Shown piece by piece: positions 8,531-18,000 of a DNA stretch of 64,000 bases (position 1 is its first letter; each line of letters starts with the position of its first letter). A model generated the notes under the pieces. The model was not told the DNA's origin. It did no database searches and saw only the letters and a program-made list of their open reading frames with translations. Origin of the DNA: JAFDZV01 sp964455525. GTDB taxonomy: Bacteria > Bacteroidota > Ignavibacteria > OLB7. The DNA lies in the NCBI GenBank assembly GCA_964455525.1, contig CAYVWR010000008.1:1-64000 (forward strand), in the 5' to 3' direction. The position numbers and the translations under genes are program-made.

Positions 8531-9232
8531 ATGAATAGAAATGACCGTTTGCCTAGCGTGCCCGCCACAGGTACCAACGCTTTTGACGCGGCCCATGCGC
8601 GTTCTTATGCTGAAGGGCCACCGAGGCAGGTTCCCGGCTTCACCAGCCTTCATCGCATGACCTCGATGCTCCTGGCGGAGCGCATCCCCTTGCATGGGCG
8701 AGTTCTAGTTCTCGGGGCGGGCGGTGGCCTTGAACTCAAGGCACTCGCCGACGATCATGCCGGTTGGACGTTTGATGGCGTTGACCCTTCGGCCGACATG
8801 CTAAGGACGGCCGAACAGATCGTGGGTCCACACTCTGCGCGCATGCGCCTTCATCACGGGTACATAGACGCCGCGCCGGAAGGGCCGTTCGACGGGGCCA
8901 CCTGTCTTTTGACACTTCACTTCGTCCCTCGCGACCAACGCCTCAAGACCCTTCAGCAGATCCATCGTCGCCTGGTGCCAGGTGCACCGTTTGCCGTCGC
9001 TCACATCAGTTTCCCGCAGACCGAACCCGAGCGGTCCATGTGGATCAGCCGTCATGTCGCATTCGGCGGAACCGACCCTGCGAACGTAGAGAGCGCCAAG
9101 CGGGCCATTGCGAGCAAACTCTCTATTCTGTCGCCCGAGGAAGACGAAGCGATGCTGCGCGAGGCAGGGTTCTCAGACGTCAGCCTGTTCTACGCGGGCT
9201 TGAGCTTCAAGGGATGGGTAGGGTACGCCTAG
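8531..9232 (+). CDS. Class I SAM-dependent methyltransferase
   Basis: 233 residues. The SAM-binding motif I is LVLGAGGGLELKAL (about residues 59-72). It is followed by the acidic motif II (FDGVDPSADML) and a 'FDGATCLLTLHFVP' motif IV, as in the CmoA/UbiE-like Rossmann group. The C-terminal half has 'LREAGFSDVSLFYAGLSFKGWVGY', typical of small-molecule methyltransferases of this type. The substrate cannot be told from the sequence. It is divergent from the Rieske operon across about 150 bp. The upstream region has a weak GAAAG before the ATG. Its arginine- and alanine-rich composition looks more proteobacterial than its neighbours; this is an impression, not a measurement. Confidence 0.85.
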   Translation: MNRNDRLPSVPATGTNAFDAAHARSYAEGPPRQVPGFTSLHRMTSMLLAERIPLHGRVLVLGAGGGLELKALADDHAGWTFDGVDPSADMLRTAEQIVGPHSARMRLHHGYIDAAPEGPFDGATCLLTLHFVPRDQRLKTLQQIHRRLVPGAPFAVAHISFPQTEPERSMWISRHVAFGGTDPANVESAKRAIASKLSILSPEEDEAMLREAGFSDVSLFYAGLSFKGWVGYA

Positions 9233-9607
9233 CCCTCGCGGCCAGCCCGGCGTGCCCCACGCCAGCAGCTTAAGACTGCTTCTGGTGCAAGCCTGTCATA
9301 GACGGCACTTGCCAGAATTTCCGCCGCCCATCCGAAGCCGAAAATCAACCTGAGACACTACCAGTAAATCAGGTGAGCGGGATTCCGTGACAATATGAAC
9401 ATCGAGCCTACCGAAAATGGACACCATTAGTGCGTGTGACAACAATATATCGCACAACATATGCTTACGATTCCTCACGTACAACTGCGGGGGCATGCCA
9501 CCCAGGCGCTATTGCCATGGGAATGTGGAGGTTCGATAACGGCAGTTCCGCGCAAATTGTGCATACTTGAACCATTATCGTTGTACACGTCATCCTGGGA
9601 TTCTGCC
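9233..9607. other. Intergenic region before arfB
   Basis: No gene, terminator or clear operator was seen. The reading frame of arfB is open upstream to an ATG at 9461, but that extension does not resemble release factors. Confidence 0.5.
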
Positions 9608-10048
9608 ATGCCTGCGGTACCTGACTTCCTTAGCCTTATCAATGGAGAGATGATCCCTCTCTCGGCGCTTGAGTTCTCCACAAGCCGGAGCGGCGGCCCC
9701 GGAGGGCAGAATGTCAACAAGGTGGAGACGAAGGTAGAGATTCGTTTTGCAGTTCAGGACTGCGCATGGATCGCACCCGCGACAAAAGAAAAACTTCTGC
9801 GGAAGCTTGCATCCAGAATCGACAACTCCGGTGCAATCCGCATCGCCAGCAGCATAGCACGCACCCAGCTTGGCAATAGAATCGCCGCCATCGACCGATT
9901 GCAACGGCTGCTGAACGCGGCCTTGCAGCCGGAGAAACCCCGTGTTGCCACAGCGCCCACCCGTGGATCGCGAGTGCGACGTGTAGAGACAAAACGACGT
10001 GACTCGCAGAAAAAAAGCTCCAGGCAGTGGCGTCCTGACGACGACTAG
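9608..10048 (+). CDS. arfB: Alternative ribosome-rescue factor (ArfB/YaeJ-type peptidyl-tRNA hydrolase)
   Basis: 146 residues. The catalytic motif GGPGGQNVNKVETKVEIRF lies near residues 28-46, with the GGQ motif that enters the peptidyl-transferase centre. There is no stop-codon recognition domain, and the C-terminal tail is strongly basic (RGSRVRRVETKRRDSQKKSSRQW). That combination is the signature of ArfB, which frees ribosomes stalled without a stop codon. Size fits the family (about 140). The start at 9608 is preferred because the family begins just before IPLSALEFSTSRS; upstream codons are unrelated. It is convergent with the ABC permease gene, with 24 bp between stops. Confidence 0.92.
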   Translation: MPAVPDFLSLINGEMIPLSALEFSTSRSGGPGGQNVNKVETKVEIRFAVQDCAWIAPATKEKLLRKLASRIDNSGAIRIASSIARTQLGNRIAAIDRLQRLLNAALQPEKPRVATAPTRGSRVRRVETKRRDSQKKSSRQWRPDDD

Positions 10049-10072
10049 CAGAGGCAAGACATCTGGAGCGGA

Positions 10073-11464
10073 TCAGGTGATGGGGGCCAGATTTTCCTGT
10101 ACATCGGTCCGATATCCCTTCAGTGCCGGCACAAGCCCGGCCACCGCACCCAGAAGCACGACAGCGGCCAGCACCAGAGGCTCGAACGGATGGAACACAA
10201 ACCGCTCAATCAGCAGCCCGGTCTGCTCCTGAACGACTCCCGCCCCTGCTATCATGCCGATATGCCCCAGCAGCAGACCAACAACGCCACCTATCAGCGC
10301 CACCAGAGCCGACTCGGTAACGAGCAGGGCAAAGATGGTCCTTCGCCGTGCACCAAGCGCCCGCATGATGGCGATCTCCCGCCGTCGCTCATTCATCGTA
10401 GTATAAATGGAAACCAGCACTCCGGCAAGCCCCACCAGCACAACGACATAGGCGATCGCCAGCAGGATCGCGTTGATATTGCCGACGATATCAAACAGAT
10501 TCCTGATCTCCATGGCCGGTATCACCGCCTGCGCCACCGGCTCATCGAGAATCGCACGGCGGAATCGATCGAAGACAATCTTATTCTTCAAGCTGACATA
10601 GACTGCGGTGACGCTCTTCAAAGAATCCGGGATCGTGGCGGCATGCTCGTGCTCCGCATGGTCCGCCTCTTCGCTGTCAGCACCATGACCGCCAGCAGGA
10701 TCAGCCTTATGAGCGTGGCCGTGCTCATCGCTGGCCGTCTCCGCCTCCATCGCTTCAAGCTGCTTCATCTGCGCTATCTGCTCGGCATTCATCCCTTCAT
10801 AGCGGGGATCGCTCCCGGCATGTTCATCGGCATGAATCTCCCAGACCGTTTCCAGGGGCACATAGATTCCGCGATCCATCGGCGTCCCGGTCTCCCGCAT
10901 AATCCCGACGATCGTGGTCTTTGCATGCTCATGGACCTCCCCTCCCTCCTCTGCTGAAACACCATGGGCGGGGGTACATGTATCACCGATCTTCAGCCCG
11001 GTCTCCCTTGCCGCACGTGCGCCGAGCACAGCCTCGAACCCCTTATCAAAGACACGTCCATCGGCAAGCTCGAAGTGGCGATCGCGCTGATAGGTGAACT
11101 CCTTGAAAAAGGCGGGAGTTGTTCCCACCACCCGGAAGCCACGGTAATGATCGCCTATGGCCACCGGCACTGCAAGCCCCACCATCGGATCGGAAGCAAT
11201 GCGCTGATAATACCCATATGGAATGTTTCCGGTCGGCGTGCCAATGCCATAGACCGTGTTCAGGACAAGCTGCAAGGGACTTCCCTTGGCACCGATCAGC
11301 ATCTCGTAGCCGACCGAGCGTTGCGAGAAACTCCTCTCAACCTCCTCGCGCAGCATCAGAATCAATGTAACCAGCCCAACGCCGAGAGCGATTGAAAGCG
11401 CTGTGAGGATGGTGGCGAGCATGCGCTGGCGCATGGACTTCCAGACGATAGCAATAAGACTCAT
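10073..11464 (-). CDS. ABC transporter permease (FtsX/MacB family) with His-rich periplasmic insert
   Basis: 463 residues. One transmembrane segment lies at about residues 15-38, followed by a MacB-like periplasmic domain, then three C-terminal transmembrane segments (about 330-455) of the FtsX fold with the 'MNERRREIAIMRALGARRRTIFALL' loop. The periplasmic domain contains a stretch rich in His, Asp and Glu (residues 247-274, bases 10643-10726: DEHGHAHKADPAGGH...EEADHAEHEHA). A second short HEH lies near 178. Such stretches can bind metals; that is inference. The ATG overlaps the ATPase stop by ATGA, so the two proteins form one transporter. Relatives move lipoproteins, peptides or antibiotics, or act as mechanical transmitters, rather than importing solutes. 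Confidence 0.85.
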   Translation of the reverse strand: MSLIAIVWKSMRQRMLATILTALSIALGVGLVTLILMLREEVERSFSQRSVGYEMLIGAKGSPLQLVLNTVYGIGTPTGNIPYGYYQRIASDPMVGLAVPVAIGDHYRGFRVVGTTPAFFKEFTYQRDRHFELADGRVFDKGFEAVLGARAARETGLKIGDTCTPAHGVSAEEGGEVHEHAKTTIVGIMRETGTPMDRGIYVPLETVWEIHADEHAGSDPRYEGMNAEQIAQMKQLEAMEAETASDEHGHAHKADPAGGHGADSEEADHAEHEHAATIPDSLKSVTAVYVSLKNKIVFDRFRRAILDEPVAQAVIPAMEIRNLFDIVGNINAILLAIAYVVVLVGLAGVLVSIYTTMNERRREIAIMRALGARRRTIFALLVTESALVALIGGVVGLLLGHIGMIAGAGVVQEQTGLLIERFVFHPFEPLVLAAVVLLGAVAGLVPALKGYRTDVQENLAPIT

Positions 11465-12162
11465 GGCATCTCCTCCGTACGCGCAGCACGGTTGAGCGAT
11501 GCAAGCTCGCGCACATCCTCGAACCGGACCATCACATCAGGATCGTGTGTTACCAGAAGGAGAGCGCTCCCCTCCTCCGCACATGCCTCGCGAATCAGCT
11601 CGACGACCCCACGGCCGGTCCGGGCATCCAGATTGGCGGTAGGTTCATCGGCCAGCACCAATGCAGGACGGTTGGCGAGCGCACGCGCCACGGCCACCCG
11701 CTGCTGTTCGCCGACCGAAAGTTCCCGTGGCAGATGTCCCCGCCGATGCGCCAGCCCCACCCGATCGAGCAATGCGGCCGCACGTCCCTTCGGTGCATCC
11801 TTCGTCGTGCCGGCAAAGGTCATCCCCAGCACCACGTTCTCAAGCGCGGTAAAGCCCTGAAGAAGATTGAAGGTCTGGAAGATGTAGCCGATATAGCGTG
11901 CACGGAAACGGTCGCGCCCGGCCTCATCGAGCCGCAGGATATCGCTGCCATCGATCAGGACCGAACCGGAACCCGCCGCCCCTATCCCGGCTATCACATT
12001 CAGCAGTGTGGTCTTGCCGGAGCCACTTGACCCACTCAGCGCAACCTGCCCCCCACGCTCAAGCGTGAACGATGGCACATCGAGCACATGCGTGGTCCCA
12101 TATGATTTTTTTAGATCCTTGATCCAGAGGGCATCAGCAGCGCCCGAAAGTGAAGGTGGCAT
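11461..12162 (-). CDS. ABC transporter ATP-binding protein (LolD/MacB-type)
   Basis: 233 residues from the ATG at 12162. The upstream in-frame extension to 12306 lacks family similarity. Motifs in order: Walker A GSSGSGKTTL, Q-loop FQTFNLLQGFTALENV, signature LSVGEQQRVAVARAL, Walker B LVLADEPTANLD and H-loop LLVTHD. The closest family is the LolD/MacB/FtsE group that pairs with FtsX-fold permeases, and the next gene is exactly such a permease, overlapping by four bases. Confidence 0.92.
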   Translation of the reverse strand: MPPSLSGAADALWIKDLKKSYGTTHVLDVPSFTLERGGQVALSGSSGSGKTTLLNVIAGIGAAGSGSVLIDGSDILRLDEAGRDRFRARYIGYIFQTFNLLQGFTALENVVLGMTFAGTTKDAPKGRAAALLDRVGLAHRRGHLPRELSVGEQQRVAVARALANRPALVLADEPTANLDARTGRGVVELIREACAEEGSALLLVTHDPDVMVRFEDVRELASLNRAARTEEMP

Positions 12163-12992
12163 TACGGTCCTGTCCAAAATCGGCCAAGTGGAACAATATC
12201 GACGTGTTGCGCAGCGGACTCTTTTTGTGCCGCATCCAGGGCTGGCTGCGAAAGGGAATGTAACCGGCTCCGCTACAACGTTGCAAGCTCTTCCTTCATA
12301 GATCATCTAGCATGGCTTTGCCATCCGGCTACCCTGATGTGACGGTTAGCACGGCCATAAAATACGGTATGGACCATCGCTTTCATTTACCGGATCAATC
12401 CAACTGCAACTATTCCAGGAGCTACAATCACTTTCACGAGCCGTATTCCTCGTAAAAGGCTGTGTGTGCCTTTGCCGACGGCTGTGATCCGGCCGATCGG
12501 GAAGCACGTGACTTCCTGGTTCGCCTACGATCGCCTGTTCGCCGATGGCAATGCCCGTGGCTCTCTACACGGTAGACACACCGGTTCTCATAGTATAGGC
12601 CTGCACCGATCTGGTGGAACTGGCCGATCGTGGTGTGCTGATTCATCAGCAGAGACGTGGGCATGACTTTATCCTCGTTGCCCCCGGTTCTCAAGGAACG
12701 GATCAGCGCACGCACCCTTCTCGCCTCGTACACAGTGGTGCCGGATATACCGGCCACACTTCGTTTATCCGGCAACGTCCCGCATACCAAACAGGATGTG
12801 CTGCCGCTCATCATATGCCATATCCCCACCTCTGCTGGCTGACACGACTCCGTACCGTTCTTCCTCTGGTAGTTCGCAAACTCCTTTCTATCTTCGTCCA
12901 CGTTTGTGACACATTCAATACTTCCATTCAGCATGGCGCAGCCCATGGGAGCCCCTGATCCCGAACTGTGCCGATAGAAACCAAGAATAGCA
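12163..12992. other. Intergenic region of 830 bp between ABC ATPase and icd
   Basis: This holds the divergent promoters of the ABC operon and icd. Open frames here are short or antisense to icd, without recognisable domains. No strong hairpin was found. Confidence 0.5.
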
Positions 12993-14372
12993 ATGGCCTT
13001 CACTCTCCAGCCGCCAACCTCCGGCGAGCCGATCACCATGCGTGGCGGCAAGCTTAGCGTTCCCGACAATCCGATCATCCCGTTTATCGAGGGAGATGGC
13101 ACCGGCCCCGATATCTGGCGGGCATCGGTCCGCGTGCTCGATGCAGCGGTTGAACGCGCATATGGGGGCACACGCAACATAGCCTGGTACGAGGTCTATG
13201 CCGGTGAGAAGGCAAACGAGGTGTATGGAGAAACGGTATGGCTTCCACAGGACACGCTCGACGCGATGCATCGCTATATCGTCGGCATCAAAGGACCGCT
13301 CACAACGCCGGTTGGTGGGGGCATCCGCAGCCTGAACGTGGCGTTACGCCAGGAGCTTGACCTGTATGTCTGCCTCCGTCCGGTTCGCTGGTTCAACGGC
13401 GTCCCCTCCCCGGTACGTCACCCGGAAAAGGTAGATATGGTGATCTTCCGCGAGAACACCGAGGATATCTACGCAGGCATCGAGTGGGCGGCCGGAACCC
13501 CGGAAGCCGCAAAGGTGCTGGAGTTCATCAAAACGGAATTCCCGAAGATGTTCGAGAAGATCCGTTTTGGCACGCCGGAGAAGGTAAGCGACTGGCGCGG
13601 GCGCACCGCCCCCATGACAACCGATATGGATATCTTTGCTCCTCCTGTCGAGGTCGGCATCGGACTGAAGCCGGTGAGCATGCAGGGTTCCGAGCGTCTG
13701 ATTGCGGCGGCTGTCGAGTACGCCATCGCCACCAAGCGCAAGTCGGTGACGCTGGTGCACAAGGGAAATATCATGAAGTTCACCGAGGGAGCATTCCGCG
13801 ACTGGGGTTATTATCTGGTAGAGCAGAAGTACGCCGACCAGTGTTATACCTGGGCACGCTGGGAGCAGACGAAGAAGGAGAAGGGGGAGGAAGCCGCAAA
13901 CCAGGAGCAGAAGGAGGCGCTTGCCGCCGGCAAGATTCTGGTCAAGGACGCCATTGCCGATATTACACTCCAGCAGGTTCTCACACGGCCGGACGAGTTC
14001 GATGTCATCGCCACACTGAACCTGAACGGCGATTACCTCTCGGACGCACTCGCGGCACAGGTTGGAGGGATCGGCATTGCACCCGGTGCCAACATCAACT
14101 ACGTCACTGGGGCTGCTATCTTCGAGGCCACCCATGGCACAGCACCGAAGTATGCCAATCTCGACAAAGTGAACCCAGGATCGGTGATCCTCTCCGGTGA
14201 GATGATGCTGCGTCATCTGGGATGGGACGAGGCAGCGGATCTTATCATCAAGGGTATGGATGGTGCCATTTCGGCTCGCACTGTCACCTACGATTTTGCG
14301 CGCCTGATGGAAGGGGCTACCGAGGTGAAAACATCGGAGTTCGCCGACGCGATCATCAAGCATATGGCATAA
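12993..14372 (+). CDS. icd: NADP-dependent isocitrate dehydrogenase
   Basis: 459 residues. It converts isocitrate to 2-oxoglutarate in the TCA cycle. Sequence features match the E. coli-type enzyme: GDGTGPDIW near 34-42, the substrate loop GGIRSLNVALRQELDLYVCLRP with Ser113 and Arg119 at the E. coli positions, the MVIFRENTEDIYAGIEW segment, the metal-binding region around NLNGDYLSDALAAQVGG, and EATHGTAPKYA. A lysine/glutamate-rich stretch (TKKEKGEEAANQEQKEA) lies near 290-310. Ser113 is the residue phosphorylated by AceK in E. coli; no aceK is seen here. The gene is alone, followed by a hairpin terminator. Confidence 0.96.
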   Translation: MAFTLQPPTSGEPITMRGGKLSVPDNPIIPFIEGDGTGPDIWRASVRVLDAAVERAYGGTRNIAWYEVYAGEKANEVYGETVWLPQDTLDAMHRYIVGIKGPLTTPVGGGIRSLNVALRQELDLYVCLRPVRWFNGVPSPVRHPEKVDMVIFRENTEDIYAGIEWAAGTPEAAKVLEFIKTEFPKMFEKIRFGTPEKVSDWRGRTAPMTTDMDIFAPPVEVGIGLKPVSMQGSERLIAAAVEYAIATKRKSVTLVHKGNIMKFTEGAFRDWGYYLVEQKYADQCYTWARWEQTKKEKGEEAANQEQKEALAAGKILVKDAIADITLQQVLTRPDEFDVIATLNLNGDYLSDALAAQVGGIGIAPGANINYVTGAAIFEATHGTAPKYANLDKVNPGSVILSGEMMLRHLGWDEAADLIIKGMDGAISARTVTYDFARLMEGATEVKTSEFADAIIKHMA

Positions 14373-14425
14373 CAAGCATTACGCCGAGACTTCGGACTCC
14401 AGCAATGGATGTCCGGCAGAGGCGC

Positions 14426-14455
14426 AAAGGGGGAGCTCCGACAGGCTCCCCCTTT
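14426..14455 (+). terminator. Intrinsic terminator after icd
   Basis: An 11-bp stem, AAAGGGGGAGC / GCTCCCCCTTT, with an 8-nt loop lies 53 bp after the icd stop and is followed by GTTATG. Confidence 0.8.
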
Positions 14456-14528
14456 GTTATGTTCGCACCACCCTGCCGACATTGCAGCCCGGCATGGCAG
14501 TTCCGGCTCTTCGGAATAGCCGCCTGTG

Positions 14529-14765
14529 CTACTGCTCGTAATTTTCTACCGTATTCGGATCACGGAGCTGTGCCTCATCGGGATCATCCCCCGCATCGCG
14601 CAATGCACGCCGCTGGCGGAGAAGATCCCAATACTGATCGAGCTGAATCTGCATTGCCCGGAGACGGAGCTTCTCGTCCTCGGAACGATGACTCTTGCCA
14701 TAGAGATGCTGCTCTGCGGCGACAAGCTCTTCGATATGTTTAAGAACATTCTGGTCGGTCATCAC
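14529..14765 (-). CDS. DUF2630 family protein
   Basis: 78 residues, hydrophilic and helical. It matches the DUF2630 pattern: an N-terminal 'ILKHIEELVAAE'-like helix and the conserved 'LDQYWDLLRQRRALRDAGDDPDEAQLRDPNTVENYEQ' C-terminal half. The family is small, widespread in Actinobacteria and Bacteroidota, and has no known function. It probably forms a two-helix coiled coil. It is convergent with icd. The second Met (residue 2) could also be the start. Confidence 0.85.
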   Translation of the reverse strand: MMTDQNVLKHIEELVAAEQHLYGKSHRSEDEKLRLRAMQIQLDQYWDLLRQRRALRDAGDDPDEAQLRDPNTVENYEQ

Positions 14766-14906
14766 CCATTCTCCTTTGCTTGCTCTATACGTTTGGTTGT
14801 GCCGGGGAAATCACTCCGCACGCCCGGCAGATATCAGCCTTGTTGCAGTGCCACCCCCATGCCATATCCTGTCGGCACACCGATACAAGACCTCCAGTGA
14901 AACAAC

Positions 14907-14949
14907 CAGGGGAGGATCACCCGGCACATAGACCGGCAACCCTCCCCTG
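14907..14949 (-). terminator. Hairpin terminator after the metallophosphoesterase gene
   Basis: A 9-bp outer stem (CAGGGGAGG / CCTCCCCTG) encloses an inner CCGG/CCGG stem. It lies 36 bp downstream of the minus-strand stop at 14985 and continues as GGTTGTTTCAC. Confidence 0.65.
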
Positions 14950-14984
14950 TATACATAGCTCGATGAACGAGGCTCTGGGGATCT

Positions 14985-16337
14985 CTACCCTCTCCTCAGC
15001 ACATAGAGCGGTGCTTCCGGAGGGCATCCAAGGCGAAACGGGAACCAATGCCCCACTCCTGCCGATGTATAGAGATGCGAGCCATTGCGCTGATAGTGCC
15101 CCCACATATAGTGATCCTTCATCCACGGTTCAAGGATGCTTCGCCCGTTGAAGCCCACCTGGGCACCATGGGTATGCCCCGCCACCGTAAGATCTATGCC
15201 CAGATCGGCAGCCACATCAAATCCCTGGGGACGATGGCTCATCAGGAGCTGGAACGCATTCGATGGCGCTCCATCAAATGCGGCGTCGATCGTCTCACGG
15301 AGAAAGACATAGTTCCGTTCCCGCTGCGACATACGAACCGGATCATCGGCGCCGCCAATGTAGAGATCGGCTCTCCCAATCTTCACGTTGGTGCCGATAT
15401 CACGCAACAGCGGTATCGGACCGGTATCCAGGATTCGGAGCACAGTGTCGATGCCACGGAAATACTCATGATTGCCGAGCGAGGCATAGGTGCCATACCG
15501 TGGGTTCAAGGCCGCGATAAGCCGCAATGCGGCAGGAAGCTGCGAAAGATCGTCGGAGATATCGCCGGAGACCAGCACCAGGTCAGGACGTTTCCCCTCG
15601 GCAGCAAGCATTACCCTCTCCAGATCGTGCAGATCGACATAATATCCGATATGGATATCGGAGAGATGGAGGATGCGAAGCCCATCGAGATCTGGATGCA
15701 GATGCGGGAACGAGAGCGGAACCTCGGTCATCCGTACGCCGCCCTCAGCCCGGATAAGGCCATACCCGGCACTGGCAAGCGTGGCCATCGGGAGCAATGC
15801 CGCCGTCTTCGTCAGAAACGAACGTCGGCGCTGATCGGCACCCTGGAAAAGAGCGGTCGAAGGCCTGGAATCGGCCGCCACTTGTGTGGCAAGCGGTGCA
15901 GCATGATGCTCCAAAGATGATGCAGAAAGATGCACGTCATGCTTCGGAACCTGTTCAAGAACCACGGGAGGCCGGGTTACAGGCGTCTCCGCCATCGCCC
16001 CGTCTGCCCTGATGGCCAGGACACGACGTTTCTCCCTGAACCGTCGCGTCAGCCTGTCGATTGTCAGGATGATGCCGCTGAACGGCAGCGCAACCAGAAC
16101 GGCAATCGCAGAGACGAGGGCGGCCGCCGACAAGGTGATGCCAAGCGTGTTCAACCAGTCCCACCCGATCGCCTTGCCGAGCGCGCCAAGGCCGATGAAG
16201 AGGAAACCGACAAGTGGGGCAATCCAGAGCGTATGGCGTACCCAACGGCGCTGCCACCACTGGCGGTGCAGAGTCCAGATGAATAGCGCATTCAGCAGCC
16301 AGAGAATCGAAAGGGCAACAATGCCGAAAATTTGCAT
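14985..16337 (-). CDS. Membrane-anchored metallophosphoesterase (YkuE/YaeI-like)
   Basis: 450 residues from the ATG at 16337 (MQIFGIVALSILWLLN); longer in-frame starts lack similarity. Three or four transmembrane segments occupy about residues 1-110, then a Pro/Ala/His-containing linker. A Tat-like motif (RRRSFLTKTAALLPMATLASAGYG) follows, and then the calcineurin-like phosphoesterase domain with all metal-binding motifs: LSDIHIG, VSGDISDD, LGNHEYF, MSHRPQ and AGHTHGAQVG. Such enzymes hydrolyse phosphoesters outside the cytoplasm; YaeI and YkuE relatives are linked to lipid or cell-wall metabolites. The fusion of a membrane bundle with an internal RR-type signal is common in this subfamily. 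Confidence 0.9.
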   Translation of the reverse strand: MQIFGIVALSILWLLNALFIWTLHRQWWQRRWVRHTLWIAPLVGFLFIGLGALGKAIGWDWLNTLGITLSAAALVSAIAVLVALPFSGIILTIDRLTRRFREKRRVLAIRADGAMAETPVTRPPVVLEQVPKHDVHLSASSLEHHAAPLATQVAADSRPSTALFQGADQRRRSFLTKTAALLPMATLASAGYGLIRAEGGVRMTEVPLSFPHLHPDLDGLRILHLSDIHIGYYVDLHDLERVMLAAEGKRPDLVLVSGDISDDLSQLPAALRLIAALNPRYGTYASLGNHEYFRGIDTVLRILDTGPIPLLRDIGTNVKIGRADLYIGGADDPVRMSQRERNYVFLRETIDAAFDGAPSNAFQLLMSHRPQGFDVAADLGIDLTVAGHTHGAQVGFNGRSILEPWMKDHYMWGHYQRNGSHLYTSAGVGHWFPFRLGCPPEAPLYVLRRG

Positions 16338-16482
16338 ATGGACTATACAACGCTCACCCTGGCCTTGAGATTGTCCCCTCCCCCGTATCAGTATATGGTC
16401 CTGGCGGAAGCGGCAGCGGGGCCGGGGCATTCCATCTCCCTTCCGGCAGCCATCCCGTTCCCACAATTCCGTATCATATCGG

Positions 16483-17679
16483 CTACTGTATCATACGCCA
16501 GAACTCGCCGGTGCGGACAAACATTCGGGTTTGCCCCGGCTCCACCATATAACCGGGAAAGATGCTCACGGGCTGGGCATCATCGTTCGAGATGATAATG
16601 ATCTGGCCCGGTTGGCCAACCGGCAATGTGACAATGGGATAGGAGAGTTCGCCGTTATCAACAAAACGGACCACCGATGCACTATCCGGCAGCTCCATGG
16701 TAGGAGTTGCGCGCATCTGGCGATAGGAAAGAAGGATGGCACCCTGTGCTATCTTCAGCCCGACATTTTCGCTGCCACGTATCTCAAGCGCCGCAATCGG
16801 TTTGTCCGTGCCAACGCCCACTCTTCCGCTTGTGCTGAGCGTAGCGATCTCCAATCTGGCACTGGTGCTCACATCCTCCCCGATGATTGTCCCATTGGCA
16901 ATCTTCTCGCTTGTAACCGCATTCTTCTCGATGAACGGGTCCGGGTATGTACCGGCCAGATCGCCGCCGGCCCGCCCTCCAATTCCAAGCGAGACATCAT
17001 CCCCCAGCTTGGCCCGTGTCACCGAGCGATCGGCCAGCTTGGCTGTAGTTACCCCGGCATCTGCGATATCGAGGCTTGCCACCGGACCGCTTGCATCGGT
17101 CACGGCCAGCGTGCCCGACTGGCTCTGCACCCCCTGGATTCCGGTACCTCCCCCGCTCGATGAGATTGTAATGGTACTGCCATTCCGGTTGATCGTGGTG
17201 GCGCCCTCCCCTCGGAGCACAACCGTCCCATCGCTCCCATTCAGGCTCGTCACCACGCCGCCGGCTCCCGGCGCCAGCGACCGTGCCTGATCGGCAATGG
17301 CCGCATGCAAGGCATAGGGGGCGGCGGTCAGTGCCGTACGCGGCGTAAGCTCGGGTCCGCCGTTCACTGAAATGCCAAGGAAATATGCCCTGTCGAACTG
17401 AAGCGAGGGGGGGAGCGGCGTAAGCGAGCCGATGATAACATTGAGAACCCCTTTGACAACCGGCACACTTGGATGGGTTTCAGTAAACACCGCACCGCCA
17501 CTACCTGCATTTGCATACAGCCGCAGCGTAACAGCATACATGCCATCGGCGACAAGGGTTCCATCGGTGTTCGCCAGAACACCTTGGAAACTAAGGGTGC
17601 GCGGCATCTGCGCAGAAGCATCGGATGCTGCTGCCAGCAGCCCGGCAAAAATGATGGCAGGAAGTATATACGATCTCAT
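16483..17679 (-). CDS. Secreted repeat-type protein, short paralogue of the protein at 1-2341
   Basis: 398 residues starting at 17679, with GAGGAGA in the ribosome binding position 6-12 nt upstream; an in-frame ATG at 17736 is less likely. A signal peptide (MRSYILPAIIFAGLLAAASDASAQ) is followed by the same N-terminal module as in the window-edge protein (LSFQGVLANTDGTLVADG...; FTETHPSVPVVKGVLNVIIG). It has one 'VTSLNGSDGTVVL' unit, a few 'VTTAKLADRSVTRAKL' units and a single GDLAGTYPDPFI motif. The C-terminal part differs (RVGVGTDKPIAALEIRGS..., then a compact domain ending TGEFWRMIQ), as in tail-fibre chaperone-like regions. Its role is probably a secreted fibre or coat component; this is inferred. 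Confidence 0.85.
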   Translation of the reverse strand: MRSYILPAIIFAGLLAAASDASAQMPRTLSFQGVLANTDGTLVADGMYAVTLRLYANAGSGGAVFTETHPSVPVVKGVLNVIIGSLTPLPPSLQFDRAYFLGISVNGGPELTPRTALTAAPYALHAAIADQARSLAPGAGGVVTSLNGSDGTVVLRGEGATTINRNGSTITISSSGGGTGIQGVQSQSGTLAVTDASGPVASLDIADAGVTTAKLADRSVTRAKLGDDVSLGIGGRAGGDLAGTYPDPFIEKNAVTSEKIANGTIIGEDVSTSARLEIATLSTSGRVGVGTDKPIAALEIRGSENVGLKIAQGAILLSYRQMRATPTMELPDSASVVRFVDNGELSYPIVTLPVGQPGQIIIISNDDAQPVSIFPGYMVEPGQTRMFVRTGEFWRMIQ

Positions 17680-17975
17680 CGGCCTCTCCTCGGAAGTAGT
17701 GGATGGAATGTGGCTTATGCCATTGGCCGTTCGCACGCCAGAGGGACACCTCAGCGCCGCCGTTGATCGGCCAGGACGATCGAGATGCCGTATATCGGTT
17801 CCTCCTGATGCTACAACAGGAGATCAGCGGGGCCATCCGGTGCAAAGGGCATGCACACCACACATGCCCTATAACGTATCGACAGGATGATTTGTTATCG
17901 GGATAGGTGAAAAGGCATGGTGCTCATCGGCGCACCACAATCGAATGGCGCTATAAGGACAATCCATATAAAAAA

Positions 17976-18000
17976 GGGCCGGAAGCAGTGCTCCCGGCCC
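17976..18000 (-). terminator. Strong intrinsic terminator (minus strand) without an obvious gene
   Basis: A GGGCCGG/CCGGCCC stem with an inner AGCA/TGCT pairing is followed on the minus strand by six T residues. The nearest minus-strand gene upstream, the P450 gene, ends 990 bp away. Confidence 0.7.

Noticed and set aside
12434..13180. 248-codon minus-strand frame overlapping the start of icd
   Set aside because: It is antisense to a certain icd gene, rich in Arg/Ser, and without domain similarity: a shadow frame.
13344..14375. 343-codon minus-strand frame opposite icd
   Set aside because: It lies entirely within icd on the other strand; the icd frame carries all conserved motifs.
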